Shown one piece after another: positions 15,908 to 27,075 of a stretch of DNA of 64,000 nucleotides. Both the position numbers and the translations under genes were made by a program. Source of the DNA: Gammaproteobacteria bacterium Ga0077554 (GTDB taxonomy: Bacteria > Pseudomonadota > Gammaproteobacteria > Ga0077554 > Ga007554); NCBI GenBank assembly GCA_001464585.1, contig LNFF01000035.1:1-64000 (forward strand), given 5' to 3'. The notes under the pieces were generated by a model. It made no database searches, was not told the origin of the DNA, and worked only from the letters and a program-made list of their open reading frames with translations. Position 1 is the first letter of the stretch. Every line of letters begins with the position of its first letter.

Positions 15908-16882
15908 TTACTTGCGAACAACCGCCGGGCTGCTGTAATGCCCAAATTGCATGAGGCGCGTATATCGATCTTCCACCAACTTATCGAGATCTATTTTTTC
16001 CAGACGCACTAGCTCTTTCATTAGCGCGGCTTTAATTGACTTGGCCGTTGCGTCAATATCACGGTGCGCACCGCCCAAGGGTTCGTCGATGACGACATCG
16101 ACTAGATTCAATGCTTTAAGTTTGGCGGATGTAATGCCTAACGCCTCGGCAGCTTCCGGGGCTTTTTCCGCACTCTTCCATAAAATCGACGCACAGCCTT
16201 CGGGTGAAATCACGGAATAAGTGCTGTATTGCAGCATCATCACGCGGTCACCCACACCGATCGCTAATGCGCCACCTGATCCACCTTCACCAATTACGGT
16301 GCAGATGATGGGTGTACGCAGCGCCGACATGACAAACAGATTGCGCGCGATGGCTTCGCTTTGGCCACGCTCTTCGGCATCAATCCCCGGATACGCGCCA
16401 GGTGTATCAATGAAGGTGATTAACGGCAGCTTGAAGCGCTCGGCCATATGCATGAGGCGCAATGCCTTGCGATACCCTTCGGGGCGTGGCATCCCAAAAT
16501 TACGCCGCACTTTTTCTTTGGTGTCGCGGCCTTTTTGCTGGCCGATGATCATCACCGGCGTGCCTTCCAGACGCGCCACACCACCGACAATCGCCGCATC
16601 GTCGGCATAACTGCGATCACCGTGCAACTCTTCAAAGTCAGTGAAAATTTTTGCGATGTAATCCAGCGTATAGGGGCGTTGCGGATGGCGCGCCAATTGC
16701 GCAGTTTGCCAAGCGGTTAATGCGCCAAAGATGGTCTTGGTGAGTATTTTACTGCGTGTTTCGAGACGCGCGATTTCCTGGCTGATATTGATTTCATTAT
16801 CGTTACCCACGTAACGTAATTCTTCAATTTTAGCTTCTAATTCGGCAATGGGCCGTTCAAATTCGAGGAAGTTCAGGTTCAT
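15908..16882 (-). CDS. accA: Acetyl-CoA carboxylase carboxyltransferase subunit alpha
   Basis: 324 residues, close to the usual 319. It starts [19 protein letters not shown], the AccA opening. The carboxyltransferase core includes GRSTY-type substrate loops ([20 protein letters not shown]), [22 protein letters not shown]-type residues and [20 protein letters not shown]. With AccD it transfers carboxyl from biotin to acetyl-CoA to make malonyl-CoA, the first step of fatty-acid synthesis. It sits downstream of dnaE, as in many Gammaproteobacteria, and is followed by tilS. Confidence 0.95.
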   Translation of the reverse strand: MNLNFLEFERPIAELEAKIEELRYVGNDNEINISQEIARLETRSKILTKTIFGALTAWQTAQLARHPQRPYTLDYIAKIFTDFEELHGDRSYADDAAIVGGVARLEGTPVMIIGQQKGRDTKEKVRRNFGMPRPEGYRKALRLMHMAERFKLPLITFIDTPGAYPGIDAEERGQSEAIARNLFVMSALRTPIICTVIGEGGSGGALAIGVGDRVMMLQYSTYSVISPEGCASILWKSAEKAPEAAEALGITSAKLKALNLVDVVIDEPLGGAHRDIDATAKSIKAALMKELVRLEKIDLDKLVEDRYTRLMQFGHYSSPAVVRK

Positions 16883-16930
16883 ATAAAACAGATAGTTAAG
16901 TTAATGTTTGTTGAGGCTTAACGCCGATAT

Positions 16931-17017
16931 GTCATTTCGACCAACGGGAGAAATCTTGTAATGCCATGATTATCTTGGCTTGCTGTATCAAAGATTTCTC
17001 GCTGCGCTCGAAATGAC
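16931..17017. repeat. Palindromic repeat between accA and dnaE (GTCATTTCGA type)
   Basis: GTCATTTCGACCAACGGGAG at the left faces CTCGCTGCGCTCGAAATGAC at the right, an imperfect 27-nt inverted repeat with a 33-nt loop. Same family as 44351-44431. It separates dnaE and accA, which are otherwise collinear. Confidence 0.7.
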
Positions 17018-17068
17018 AATTTAAGATAATACCTTAATTTTGCAACCAGAAACATAAATTCGACCGTT

Positions 17069-20000
17069 TTAGTAAACCACCCGCACCCGGTCATCTCCTG
17101 CAAGTTGCTTCAGGCGATGCAACAGCTCGTCGGTTGGGTGTACGCGCCATTCCTGGCCCAATGCCACCTGAGCCCGGGCGCTTACCGCATGATAATCGAC
17201 CCATACCGGACAACCGCCTTCACAAAAAGGCTTAAGCACATCTGCCAAGGAGGCGATGAAGCCATTACCGGCACGCGGTTGTTCAATGCCGATCACTAAC
17301 CGCTGCGCATATGTTTCACGAGCCTGGTCAATATCATAAAGTTTTTCGGCGCTCATTTTGAAGCCACCGGAATATTCGTCAACACTCACCGTGCCTGCCA
17401 CCACCAGCAATTTATCTTTCACCAATAAATTACGATATTGGCGGAATGGTTCGGAAAATACCGCCAACTCAATACGTCCACTGCGGTCATCCAGGGTAAT
17501 AAATGCGATGCGATCTCCCTTGCGGCTGATCATGGTGCGCATGGCGACCACCAAACCGGCGATGACCACCGTTTGGTCGCGGCTGGGTTTCAAATCGACA
17601 ATGCGCGAACTGGTAAAGCTCGTCAACTCTTGTTCATAACGCGCAATCGGATGACCGGTCAAATACAGCCCCAGCGTTTCTTTTTCGCCGGTGAGGCGTT
17701 GTTCTTCACTCAACTCTGCCATTTTCACATAACGCGCGGCGTGCGCGTCATGCACGGAACTTTCGCGCACAGCCGAGACCAGGCCGCCGAACAGATCATC
17801 CTGGCCCGTGGTATGGTCACGTAAATGCTGCTCAGCCAATTGAGTGGCTGCGGTTAGGGAAGCCATCAACGTAGCGCGGCTCTGTCCCAGCGAGTCCATC
17901 GCGCCCGCCCGCACCAAGGCTTCTAGCACGCGCCGGTTGGCCTTGCGTAAATCAATGCGTCGGCAGAAATCGAATAAATCAGAGAATGGACCGTATTGTG
18001 TGCGTGCCGCCACCATACTTTCTATCGCCGCTGCACCCACTCCCTTAATTGCACCCAAGCCATAAAGCACAGTGCTGTCATCATGCACTGTAAATACATA
18101 TTCGCAGCTATTAACATCAGGCGGCAGAATTTTCAGGCGCATATCGCGGCATTCGTCAATGAGCGTCACGACCTTATCGGTATTGTCCATATCCGCCGAC
18201 AACACCGCCGCCATGAATGCGGCAGGATAATGCGCCTTGAGCCACGCCGTTTGATATGACAATAACGCATACGCCGCCGAGTGTGATTTATTGAAACCGT
18301 AACCGGCAAACTTTTCCATCAAGTCAAAAATATAAGCAGCGGTTTTTTCCGCAACGCCGTTATTCTTTGAGCCATCCACAAAAATCGCGCGCTGCTGCGC
18401 CATTTCTTCAGCTTTTTTCTTACCCATGGCACGCCGCAATAAATCCGCAGCGCCCAGCGTATAACCCGCTAATACCTGCGCAATTTGCATCACCTGCTCT
18501 TGATAAAGAATCACGCCATAGGTGGGTTTAAGAATGGTTTCCAGCGCCGGGTGCGGGTACTCGACTTTGGTGCGTTTATGCTTGCGGTTAATAAAGTCAT
18601 CCACCATCCCCGACTGCAACGGGCCGGGACGAAACAGTGCCACCAAGGCAATAATATCTTCAAAGCAATCGGGCTGCAGACGCTTGATCAAGTCTTTCAT
18701 GCCGCGTGATTCCAACTGGAATATCGCAGTGGTAGCGCAGCGCTTGAGCAATGCAAACGAGCGTTCATCTTCCAGCGGAATACGCGTAATATCTATGGGC
18801 AATTCACCGCGCGTGGCGCGGATGCGGTTGATGTTTTTCACCGCCCAATCAATAATCGTGAGTGTGCGCAACCCCAGAAAGTCAAACTTGACCAAGCCGA
18901 CTGCTTCAACGTCGTCCTTATCAAATTGCGTCACCGTGCTGGTGGCGCCTTGTTCGCAATACAGCGGCGTAAAATCCGTGAGCGGCCCCGGCGCAATCAC
19001 CACGCCTCCGGCATGTTTGCCCGCGTTGCGCGTGAGTCCTTCCAGTGAGCGTGCCAGATCAATCAGGGCGCGCACATCCTCTTCTTGCTCGTAGCGACGG
19101 CGCAATATCTCTTCATCTTCCAGCGCCTTCTCCAGCGTGATGCCCAACTCAAAGGGGATCAACTTGGCAATCTGATCGACAAAGCCATAAGGATGGCCCA
19201 GCACACGTCCCACATCACGCACCACCGCCTTGGCAGCCATACTGCCGTAGGTAATAATTTGCGATACACGATCATGGCCGTAATGCTGCATCACGTATTC
19301 AATCACCCGGTCACGGCCTTCCATGCAGAAGTCGATATCAAAGTCGGGCAATGAAACACGTTCAGGATTTAAAAAGCGCTCAAACAACAAATCGTAACGT
19401 AGCGGATCAAGATCGGTAATTTCCAGCGCATACGCCACCAGCGAACCGGCGCCTGAACCACGTCCTGGCCCCACCGGCACATCATTTTCCCTGGCCCAGC
19501 GAATGAAATCCGCCACAATCAAGAAGTAGCCCGCAAAGCCCATGCTGTTAATCACGCCAAGCTCAAGCACCAGGCGTTCATCATACGCCACGCGTTGTTG
19601 CGCAAACTTTTCGGATTGCCTGTCAAATAAAGTCGTCAGGCGTTTTTCCAAACCATCGCGGGCGCATTGGTCGAAATACGCATCCGGCGTTAAACCCGGC
19701 GGCACCGGAAAATCCGGCAAAAAGTTTTTGCCCAGCGTCAATTCCAGATTGCAGCGCTGCGCAATTTCTACGGTATTTTCCAGCGCCTCGGGCAAATCCG
19801 CAAACAGCTCTGCCATCTCTTGCGGGCTGCGCAGATATTGCTGCTCCGAATACAAACGCGGGCGACGTGGGTCATTCAGCACGCGTCCCTCATGGATGCA
19901 GACGCGCGCATCGTGCGCATAAAAATCATCCTGACGAATAAAATGCACGTCATTGGTCGCCACCACCGGCACATTCATAGCCTGCGCTAAATCCACCACC

Positions 20001-20548
20001 GCGTGCAGATACTCTTCTTCCTGCTCGCGCCCGGTGCGGTGCAACTCCAGATAAAAGCGGTCTGGAAACAACACCAACCACTCCGCAAGCAAACGCTCCG
20101 CCAGCACCTGATTACCCGCCAGCAGCGCTTGGCCGATGTCGCCACCGCGCCCGCCCGACAGTGCGATCAACCCATCGCTTGAATTTTGCAGCCAGGCCTT
20201 GCGCACCGTTGGCATGCCGCGCTGCTGACCTTCGATATAACTGCGCGAAATCAGCCGGGTAAGATTCAGATATCCTACACGGTTTTGACACAGCAACACT
20301 ACACGCGTCGGCTGGTTTGCGTCGGCATCATTATGCAGCCACACATCCACGCCAATAATCGGCTTCACCCCCGCCGCCATTGCCGCACGGTAAAACTTCA
20401 CCATCGCAAACAGGTTGGACTGATCCGTCACCGCCACCGCAGGCATACCCATTGCGGCCACCGCTTTAACCAACGGCTTAAGGCGCACGATGCCGTTGAT
20501 CAGTGAATATTCGCTGTGTACACGAAGATGAACAAATCCGGGGGTCAT
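17069..20548 (-). CDS. dnaE: DNA polymerase III subunit alpha
   Basis: 1159 residues, the usual DnaE1 length. The N-terminal PHP domain begins with HLRVHSEYS; the palm carries the acidic pair in LPDFDIDFCMEGR; PGRGSGAGSLVAYAL is the conserved polymerase motif; the tandem helix-hairpin-helix region (IKGVGAAAIESMV) and C-terminal OB fold (VVIAGLVVAMRTMISRKGDR) follow. It is the catalytic subunit of the replicase. The TTG/ATG-type start at 20548 fits the family opening FVHLRVHSEYSL. It lies downstream of rnhB, with a 93-nt gap, and upstream of accA. Confidence 0.95.
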   Translation of the reverse strand: MTPGFVHLRVHSEYSLINGIVRLKPLVKAVAAMGMPAVAVTDQSNLFAMVKFYRAAMAAGVKPIIGVDVWLHNDADANQPTRVVLLCQNRVGYLNLTRLISRSYIEGQQRGMPTVRKAWLQNSSDGLIALSGGRGGDIGQALLAGNQVLAERLLAEWLVLFPDRFYLELHRTGREQEEEYLHAVVDLAQAMNVPVVATNDVHFIRQDDFYAHDARVCIHEGRVLNDPRRPRLYSEQQYLRSPQEMAELFADLPEALENTVEIAQRCNLELTLGKNFLPDFPVPPGLTPDAYFDQCARDGLEKRLTTLFDRQSEKFAQQRVAYDERLVLELGVINSMGFAGYFLIVADFIRWARENDVPVGPGRGSGAGSLVAYALEITDLDPLRYDLLFERFLNPERVSLPDFDIDFCMEGRDRVIEYVMQHYGHDRVSQIITYGSMAAKAVVRDVGRVLGHPYGFVDQIAKLIPFELGITLEKALEDEEILRRRYEQEEDVRALIDLARSLEGLTRNAGKHAGGVVIAPGPLTDFTPLYCEQGATSTVTQFDKDDVEAVGLVKFDFLGLRTLTIIDWAVKNINRIRATRGELPIDITRIPLEDERSFALLKRCATTAIFQLESRGMKDLIKRLQPDCFEDIIALVALFRPGPLQSGMVDDFINRKHKRTKVEYPHPALETILKPTYGVILYQEQVMQIAQVLAGYTLGAADLLRRAMGKKKAEEMAQQRAIFVDGSKNNGVAEKTAAYIFDLMEKFAGYGFNKSHSAAYALLSYQTAWLKAHYPAAFMAAVLSADMDNTDKVVTLIDECRDMRLKILPPDVNSCEYVFTVHDDSTVLYGLGAIKGVGAAAIESMVAARTQYGPFSDLFDFCRRIDLRKANRRVLEALVRAGAMDSLGQSRATLMASLTAATQLAEQHLRDHTTGQDDLFGGLVSAVRESSVHDAHAARYVKMAELSEEQRLTGEKETLGLYLTGHPIARYEQELTSFTSSRIVDLKPSRDQTVVIAGLVVAMRTMISRKGDRIAFITLDDRSGRIELAVFSEPFRQYRNLLVKDKLLVVAGTVSVDEYSGGFKMSAEKLYDIDQARETYAQRLVIGIEQPRAGNGFIASLADVLKPFCEGGCPVWVDYHAVSARAQVALGQEWRVHPTDELLHRLKQLAGDDRVRVVY

Positions 20549-20641
20549 TGTGCCGTTTTTAGGTTTAAAGATAAATGAGCGAATATTATAGCGGGAATTG
20601 GTGTGTGGCGCGGAGTATAGCTAAAAAATAAATGGCATGTA

Positions 20642-21226
20642 TTACAATAATTTACGCACCGGCCCAAACGAGCGCCGATGTATCGCCGAAACCCCCAGCA
20701 CATCCAGCGCCAGCACATGCGCTTTCGTGGGATAGCCTTTGTGCAGTGCAAGCCCGTAGCCCGGATAATGTGCATCCAGTGTAATCATTTCGGCATCGCG
20801 GGCGACTTTGGCGATAATAGAGGCGGCGCTGATAGCGGCTACGGTTTGGTCGCCCTTGATAATCGCCAGCGCGGGGCATGGCAACCTGGGTAAGCGGTTG
20901 CCGTCAACGACGGCATATTCAGGCGCGATGGCCAATGCGGCGACGGCGCGTTGCATGGCTAACAGGCTAGCTTGCAGAATATTTAACGCGTCAATTTCTT
21001 CAACTTCGGCGCGCCCCAGCGCCCATGCCAAGGCTTTCTCACGAATCTCAATGCCCAATGCCTCGCGGCGTTTTTCTGTTAATGTTTTGGAATCGGCCAG
21101 ACCGACAATGGGGCGTGCTGGGTCGAGAATCACGGCGGCAGCGACCACCGGCCCCGCCAAGGGGCCACGCCCTACTTCGTCTACGCCTGCCAGTAAGCGC
21201 AATTCTTTCCATGTTATAGAAATCAT
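20642..21226 (-). CDS. rnhB: Ribonuclease HII
   Basis: 194 residues. [20 protein letters not shown] contains the first catalytic Asp-Glu pair; [13 protein letters not shown] and VVDGNRLP follow, then [24 protein letters not shown] and the HKGYPTKAH motif. It removes ribonucleotides from DNA and Okazaki fragments. In Gammaproteobacteria it normally sits between lpxB and dnaE; lpxAB are absent here, so only the rnhB-dnaE-accA part of the block remains. Confidence 0.94.
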   Translation of the reverse strand: MISITWKELRLLAGVDEVGRGPLAGPVVAAAVILDPARPIVGLADSKTLTEKRREALGIEIREKALAWALGRAEVEEIDALNILQASLLAMQRAVAALAIAPEYAVVDGNRLPRLPCPALAIIKGDQTVAAISAASIIAKVARDAEMITLDAHYPGYGLALHKGYPTKAHVLALDVLGVSAIHRRSFGPVRKLL

Positions 21227-21428
21227 TTTTTTTATTAACCTTAAAGTTTCGTTGGTGCGTTGTGTGGTTACGCAATGCTTGGCTCGCCCCCCGTTAGTTT
21301 TATTTTACAACGGGAGCAGTGTGCGTTCGCACTGGTTATTTGACAAGGCTGGCTCTTGCGGTATTTTATATATTGATGTTTAATTATCACTTAATAAACA
21401 CGCTATCTTACCCAAATGGAGATGAACC

Positions 21429-21941
21429 ATGTTAGTTAAATTAAAAAGATTAATGGTGGGCTTTACCTTTAGTGTAGGAATGACGCTCTTGGCAACAACG
21501 CTGGCTTTAGCAGATGGGATGCTTATGGAAAAGCAGATTTCGTTGCAATTAGCACAGGAAACTGCGATGGCTACAATTGAACAATGTCGTAAGGATGGTT
21601 ACAAGGTGGCAGTGACGGTGGTAGATCGGGCGGGACAGATTAAAGTAATATTGCGTGATGATGGTACAGGCCCTCATACTGTGGATAGCAGTCGGCGTAA
21701 AGCGTATACATCTCTGACTTTCCGTGTGAGCACCAGTGAATTTGCTAAACGTTTAGCCAGTAATCCAGCAGCAGCCAATCTAAAAGATATCACGGATGTA
21801 CTCGTGCTTGGAGGAGGTCTTCCCATTTTTTCCGGTAATGAGATTATTGGTGCAGTAGGCGTGGGTGGCGCGCCCGGCGGTGATAAAGATGAAGCTTGCG
21901 CACAAGCTGGAATTAACAAGATCACAGGGAAGTTAAAGTAA
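21429..21941 (+). CDS. Exported GlcG/HbpS-family (DUF336) protein
   Basis: 170 residues. A signal peptide (VGFTFSVGMTLLATTLALA) precedes a HbpS/GlcG domain (about 35-168): LQLAQETAMATIEQCRKDGY, VAVTVVDRAGQIKVILRDDG, then SSRRKAYTSLTFRVSTSEFA and LGGGLPIFSGNEIIGAVGVG, with GG-D/CA near the end. HbpS of Streptomyces binds heme and iron; GlcG function is unclear. The exported form is common in Proteobacteria. AATGGAGATG precedes the start. The gene is divergent from rnhB and convergent with cysG. Confidence 0.82.
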   Translation: MLVKLKRLMVGFTFSVGMTLLATTLALADGMLMEKQISLQLAQETAMATIEQCRKDGYKVAVTVVDRAGQIKVILRDDGTGPHTVDSSRRKAYTSLTFRVSTSEFAKRLASNPAAANLKDITDVLVLGGGLPIFSGNEIIGAVGVGGAPGGDKDEACAQAGINKITGKLK

Positions 21942-21955
21942 GCGCATCTTAAAAT

Positions 21956-23350
21956 TTAGTACCGCGCCTCAAACCATGCTAATTTATCACGCAACTTAAC
22001 TACATCACCGATAATCAACAGGGTGGGCGCGTGCACTTCCGAAGTGGCGACTATGCCGGGCAAGGTCGCCAGGGTACCCACCAGTACACGTTGTTGACGT
22101 GTGGTGCCTTGCTGTACCAACGCTATTGGCCGGGCGGCGGGCATGCCGTGACTGATTAATTCACTGCACAACTGATCCAGCCCGGCCAAGCCCATGTAGA
22201 TGACTACGGTTTGTTTGGGCTGGATGATGCTGGCCCAATCAAGATTCACCGAGCCGTCTTTTAAATGACCCGTGACAAACACTACCGATTGTGAATAATC
22301 ACGGTGTGTTAAGGGAATGCCTGCATAGCTGGCACAACCTGCAGCGGCGGTGATACCGGGCACCACCTGGAACTGCACGCCCTCTTCCGCTAAAGTCTCA
22401 ATTTCTTCACCACCCCGACCAAAGATAAAAGGATCGCCGCCTTTCAAACGCAATACACGCTTGCCTTGTTTGGCAAGACGCACCAGCAGTTGATTGATTT
22501 CTTCCTGACGCACGGCATGAAACGCACGTTTTTTTCCTACATAAATGCGCTCGGCTTCGCGCCGCACCAAATCGAGTATTTCTGGTGTTACCAGGCGGTC
22601 ATACAACACCACATCGGCTTGTTGCATCAGGCGTAGCGCGCGGAACGTCAGCAAGTCAGGATCGCCCGGGCCTGCGCCGACCAGGTATACCTCGCCACGC
22701 GCCAGTGTTTGTGAATTCGCGGTCTCTTGCAATGCGGATTGCACAGCCGCATCAGCTTCATCATAGCGCCCCGCATACACCATTTCGGCGACAGGCCCTT
22801 GGAGTACCTGCTCCCAAAAACGGCGGCGTTGCATGGTATTGGGTAAGCGCTGTTTTACCTGTTGACGAAAACGCGCTCCAAGGTCAGCAAGACGGCCATA
22901 CGATGCAGGGATCAAGGTCTCCAGCCGCGCGCGCAGCAGGCGCGCCAGCACCGGTGATGCACCGCCGGTAGACACCGCAACCATCACTGGCGAGCGATCA
23001 ATGATTGAAGGTAAAATAAAATTGCATAGCACGGGTTGGTCTACTACATTAACCAGCATGGCACGTTGCCTGGCTAAGTCTGAAACTTGCTGGTTAATAG
23101 CGGCGTTGTCTGTGGCGGCAATCACCAGCAGCATTCCTTGCAAATCACCTTCCTGAAACTCGGCAGTGTGATGCTGGATTTTTCCTGCTGCATTTAATTC
23201 AGCAAGGGTTTCATTGAGGGTGGGCGACACCACTTTCACCTGCGCACCCGCACGTAATAACATGCCCACCTTGCGCGCCGCAATTTCGCCGCCACCCACC
23301 ACAAGACAGGGTTGCGCTTTAATATCCAGCGATACTGGCAGAAAATCCAC
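21956..23350 (-). CDS. cysG: Siroheme synthase CysG
   Basis: 464 residues from GTG 23350, chosen because [20 protein letters not shown] then aligns with the family start; an upstream ATG at 23434 would lie inside serS. The N-terminal domain (1-about 205) is precorrin-2 dehydrogenase/ferrochelatase with the NAD motif [11 protein letters not shown]. The C-terminal domain (about 215-460) is uroporphyrinogen III methyltransferase ([37 protein letters not shown]). It converts uroporphyrinogen III to siroheme, the cofactor of sulfite and nitrite reductases. It begins one base after the serS stop, so the two are coupled, as in Pseudomonas-like serS-cysG blocks. Confidence 0.93.
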   Translation of the reverse strand: MDFLPVSLDIKAQPCLVVGGGEIAARKVGMLLRAGAQVKVVSPTLNETLAELNAAGKIQHHTAEFQEGDLQGMLLVIAATDNAAINQQVSDLARQRAMLVNVVDQPVLCNFILPSIIDRSPVMVAVSTGGASPVLARLLRARLETLIPASYGRLADLGARFRQQVKQRLPNTMQRRRFWEQVLQGPVAEMVYAGRYDEADAAVQSALQETANSQTLARGEVYLVGAGPGDPDLLTFRALRLMQQADVVLYDRLVTPEILDLVRREAERIYVGKKRAFHAVRQEEINQLLVRLAKQGKRVLRLKGGDPFIFGRGGEEIETLAEEGVQFQVVPGITAAAGCASYAGIPLTHRDYSQSVVFVTGHLKDGSVNLDWASIIQPKQTVVIYMGLAGLDQLCSELISHGMPAARPIALVQQGTTRQQRVLVGTLATLPGIVATSEVHAPTLLIIGDVVKLRDKLAWFEARY

Positions 23351-23351
23351 G

Positions 23352-24638
<1,287 letters not shown>

Positions 24639-24678
24639 TTATCTCTCACTTATCGGTGTTGTGTTGCTACGCGCCGTG

Positions 24679-24802
24679 CATGGATGGCGGTTCCTGCGCA
24701 TCCCTGCGCTCACCGCACTTGGGCGTCCTGCCCGGCGCACAAGTGCCGCCCGAGGCAGGTCGAAAAAATGCTCCTGCATTTTCGACACTTCCGCCATCCA
24801 TG
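24679..24802. repeat. Structured inverted-repeat element between crcB and serS
   Basis: CATGGATGGCGG (24679-24690) and CCGCCATCCATG (24791-24802) are perfect 12-bp arms. Inside are further hairpins: GCACTTG/CAAGTGC, GGGC/GCCC, and an A-rich stem pairing TCGAAAA with TTTTCGA. The core words CCTGCGC, TCACCGCACTTG and the CAAGTGC side recur in altered form within coding sequence at 51392-51433 and 52273-52319. It looks like a composite palindromic repeat; small open frames across it on both strands are by-products. Confidence 0.7.
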
Positions 24803-24881
24803 GCGGTCGGATGCCGGAAGCGGCCAACGCCTGGGGCAGGTTGATAACCCACCCTACATTTTAATCAAATTATAATCCACC

Positions 24882-25256
24882 TTACACTTGCCGACCTACC
24901 ACTACACCCAGCCAGGTTGCCGCCAGGCATACGGCTACACTCAATATGATATTCATGAGTGCTTTGAAAATTTCCCCAGCTTCGAGAAGGTGAAACGTTT
25001 CCATGGAAAAACTGGAAAATGTAGTGAAGCCACCGAGCAGGCCAATCAATAAAACAGCGCGCAATTCGGTACTGGCATTAAATTTATCAATCAGTACAAC
25101 ATACAGAAACCCCATCAACAGCGACCCCGATACATTTACCAGCAAGGTGCCATAGGGAAAATCACGCCCCAGCATGCCCGCTACCCAGCCTGACATCCAG
25201 AAACGCAATACTGATCCCAGCGCGCCGCCTGCCGCAATTGCAAATACTTGTTTCAA
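24882..25256 (-). CDS. crcB: Fluoride exporter CrcB/FluC
   Basis: 124 residues from TTG 25256. Four transmembrane helices: GGALGSVLRFWMSGWVAG, GTLLVNVSGSLLMGFLYV, LRAVLLIGLLGGFTTFSSFS and MNIILSVAVCLAATWLGV. The FluC signatures GxLxRF, the NVSGS asparagine and GGFTTFSSF with its phenylalanine box are present. It is a dual-topology dimeric fluoride channel. It lies between rarA and serS, the usual Pseudomonas-type order. No fluoride riboswitch was recognised upstream. Confidence 0.9.
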   Translation of the reverse strand: MKQVFAIAAGGALGSVLRFWMSGWVAGMLGRDFPYGTLLVNVSGSLLMGFLYVVLIDKFNASTELRAVLLIGLLGGFTTFSSFSMETFHLLEAGEIFKALMNIILSVAVCLAATWLGVVVGRQV

Positions 25257-25292
25257 TGCACACCTGGGATCTTATGAAAGTGCGGGGGTGTA

Positions 25293-25320
25293 AGATCTCT
25301 CACTTCGTTCGAGATGACAG
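25293..25320. repeat. Half copy of palindromic repeat family A
   Basis: AGATCTCTCACTTCGTTCGA followed by GATGACAG matches one arm of the 235-312 family, between rarA and crcB. The opposite arm is not visible, so it is probably a decayed copy. Confidence 0.5.
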
Positions 25321-25353
25321 TACATGTTGCAATACGTGCGAAAATATATGGGT

Positions 25354-26694
25354 TCATTTCTTTGATTTGTCCAACTCGCGCAACCGCGCAAGCTTTTCTG
25401 CAATTTTTATTTCGAGGCCACGCTGCACTGGATAATAATATCTTTTTTCGCTCATTTCTTCAGGAAAGTATTTTTCACCGGCGGCATAGGCCTGATCTTC
25501 GTCATGCGCATAGCGGTAGTCTTTGCCGTAATCCAGCTCTTTCATCAAGCGTGTCGGTGCATTGCGCAAGTGCAAGGGCACGTCGAGCGTCCCCAGCGTG
25601 CGGGCATCTTTCATTGCTGCGCCAAACGCAGTATATACGGCATTACTCTTGGCGGCGCAGGCCATATACACTACGGCTTGCGCCAACGCCAGTTCACCTT
25701 CGGGGCTACCAAGCCGTTCTTGTACGTCCCATGCATTCAACGCTAATTGCAGAGCGCGGGGGTCGGCATTGCCAATGTCTTCACTGGCCATGCGTGCAAT
25801 ACGCCGCGCCAGATACAGTGGATCACAGCCGCCATCCAGCATCCGCGCCAGCCAATATAATGCAGCATCGGGATTGGAACCACGCACGGATTTGTGCAGC
25901 GCTGAAATCTGGTCATAAAAATATTCCCCGCCTTTGTCAAAACGCCGCACGCCGCCTGACAGCACGTCATTCAATAATGCTTCCGTCACTACTTCACGAC
26001 CATTTTCTGTATGTGCCAGATCAGCGACCATTTCCAGAAAATTCAGGGCGCGTCGCGCATCGCCATCGGCGGCTTCGGCGATGCGGTTGCGCACGGTGTC
26101 GGGCACGTCAAGCGTGCGATGCCCCAGGCCCTGCACTGTATCAGTTAAAGCACGATCGATAATCTGGCGGATGTCGGCAGGCTGTAAACTTTTCAGCACA
26201 TAGACACGGGTACGCGACAATAAGGCGTTGTTCAGTTCAAACGAAGGATTTTCCGTGGTGGCGCCAATAAAAATAAATGTGCCGTCTTCCACAAAGGGCA
26301 GGAAAGCATCTTGCTGGGATTTGTTGAAGCGGTGTACTTCATCCACAAACAATACCGTGCCCTGTCCGTGCTCGGCGCGCATCTGTTGAGCCTTGTCCAC
26401 AGCGCTGCGGATTTCTTTGACGCCCGCTAACACTGCTGACACGCTCAGAAACTGAGCCTGCGCATGCTGCGCAATCATGCGCGCCAAGGTGGTCTTGCCC
26501 GTGCCCGGTGGCCCCCATAAGATCATGGAATGCAGTTTGTCGGAAGCTATTGCGAGGCGCAGTGGTTTGTCCGGCCCCAGCATGTGAGACTGACCCGCAA
26601 AATCTTCAAGTCGCGTTGGCCGCATCCGGTCAGCCAAGGGCTGAGTCCTGGATTGGTCGGGAACGAGCCCTGCGGTATAAGTTTCTGATTTCAC
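25354..26694 (-). CDS. rarA: Replication-associated recombination protein A (AAA+ ATPase)
   Basis: 446 residues. Walker [19 protein letters not shown], Walker [19 protein letters not shown], sensor 1 [14 protein letters not shown] and sensor 2 [11 protein letters not shown], then the MgsA tetramerisation/C-terminal domain ([20 protein letters not shown]). RarA (MgsA) acts at stalled forks and on clamp-loader-type substrates. It heads the rarA-crcB-serS-cysG cluster; in relatives lolA precedes it but is not present here. Confidence 0.94.
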   Translation of the reverse strand: MKSETYTAGLVPDQSRTQPLADRMRPTRLEDFAGQSHMLGPDKPLRLAIASDKLHSMILWGPPGTGKTTLARMIAQHAQAQFLSVSAVLAGVKEIRSAVDKAQQMRAEHGQGTVLFVDEVHRFNKSQQDAFLPFVEDGTFIFIGATTENPSFELNNALLSRTRVYVLKSLQPADIRQIIDRALTDTVQGLGHRTLDVPDTVRNRIAEAADGDARRALNFLEMVADLAHTENGREVVTEALLNDVLSGGVRRFDKGGEYFYDQISALHKSVRGSNPDAALYWLARMLDGGCDPLYLARRIARMASEDIGNADPRALQLALNAWDVQERLGSPEGELALAQAVVYMACAAKSNAVYTAFGAAMKDARTLGTLDVPLHLRNAPTRLMKELDYGKDYRYAHDEDQAYAAGEKYFPEEMSEKRYYYPVQRGLEIKIAEKLARLRELDKSKK

Positions 26695-27075
26695 TGATAT
26701 ACCAGGTTCAATAAAGCAAAAAATAGCGCCTGATACTATATCATGAAAAACTCAAAAAAGCGGAATTACGGCAGGTAAAAGTGGAGGGTATATCTTTAAA
26801 AATTATACATTTAGAGGATTGTTATAAAAATCCCTACCCGCGTCCATGCAGCTAGGGTGGTGGAAAACTAAAAACGAAACCCGAAATCCCGTTGGCACTC
26901 CCCGTCGCGGCGTCAAACTGGGAACGTATCTATAGCCAGTTGATCTAAAATTGCCTGTATATTTCCTAAACCAGTGGTGCTGGTACATGGTGCCAGACCT
27001 GTGCTTCTCCGACATCCAGCTTGGAAATTATCGGCGAATATCGAGGGGAACTTTAGCAGCGAGAATGAAGTTTTT
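26695..27075. other. Intergenic region between rarA and the glycerol-3-phosphate dehydrogenase gene
   Basis: About 380 bases. Short frames on both strands lack ribosome-binding sites and recognised sequence. The part near 26700-26820 is AT-rich and probably holds the rarA promoter. No hairpin with a T-run was seen for the gene ending at 27076, and no RNA gene was recognised. Confidence 0.4.

Noticed and set aside
18522-19094. 190-codon plus-strand frame inside dnaE
   Set aside because: Antisense shadow; the dnaE frame is complete and conserved.
25257-25353. Fluoride riboswitch upstream of crcB
   Set aside because: The conserved riboswitch core could not be found; the interval holds only a half repeat.
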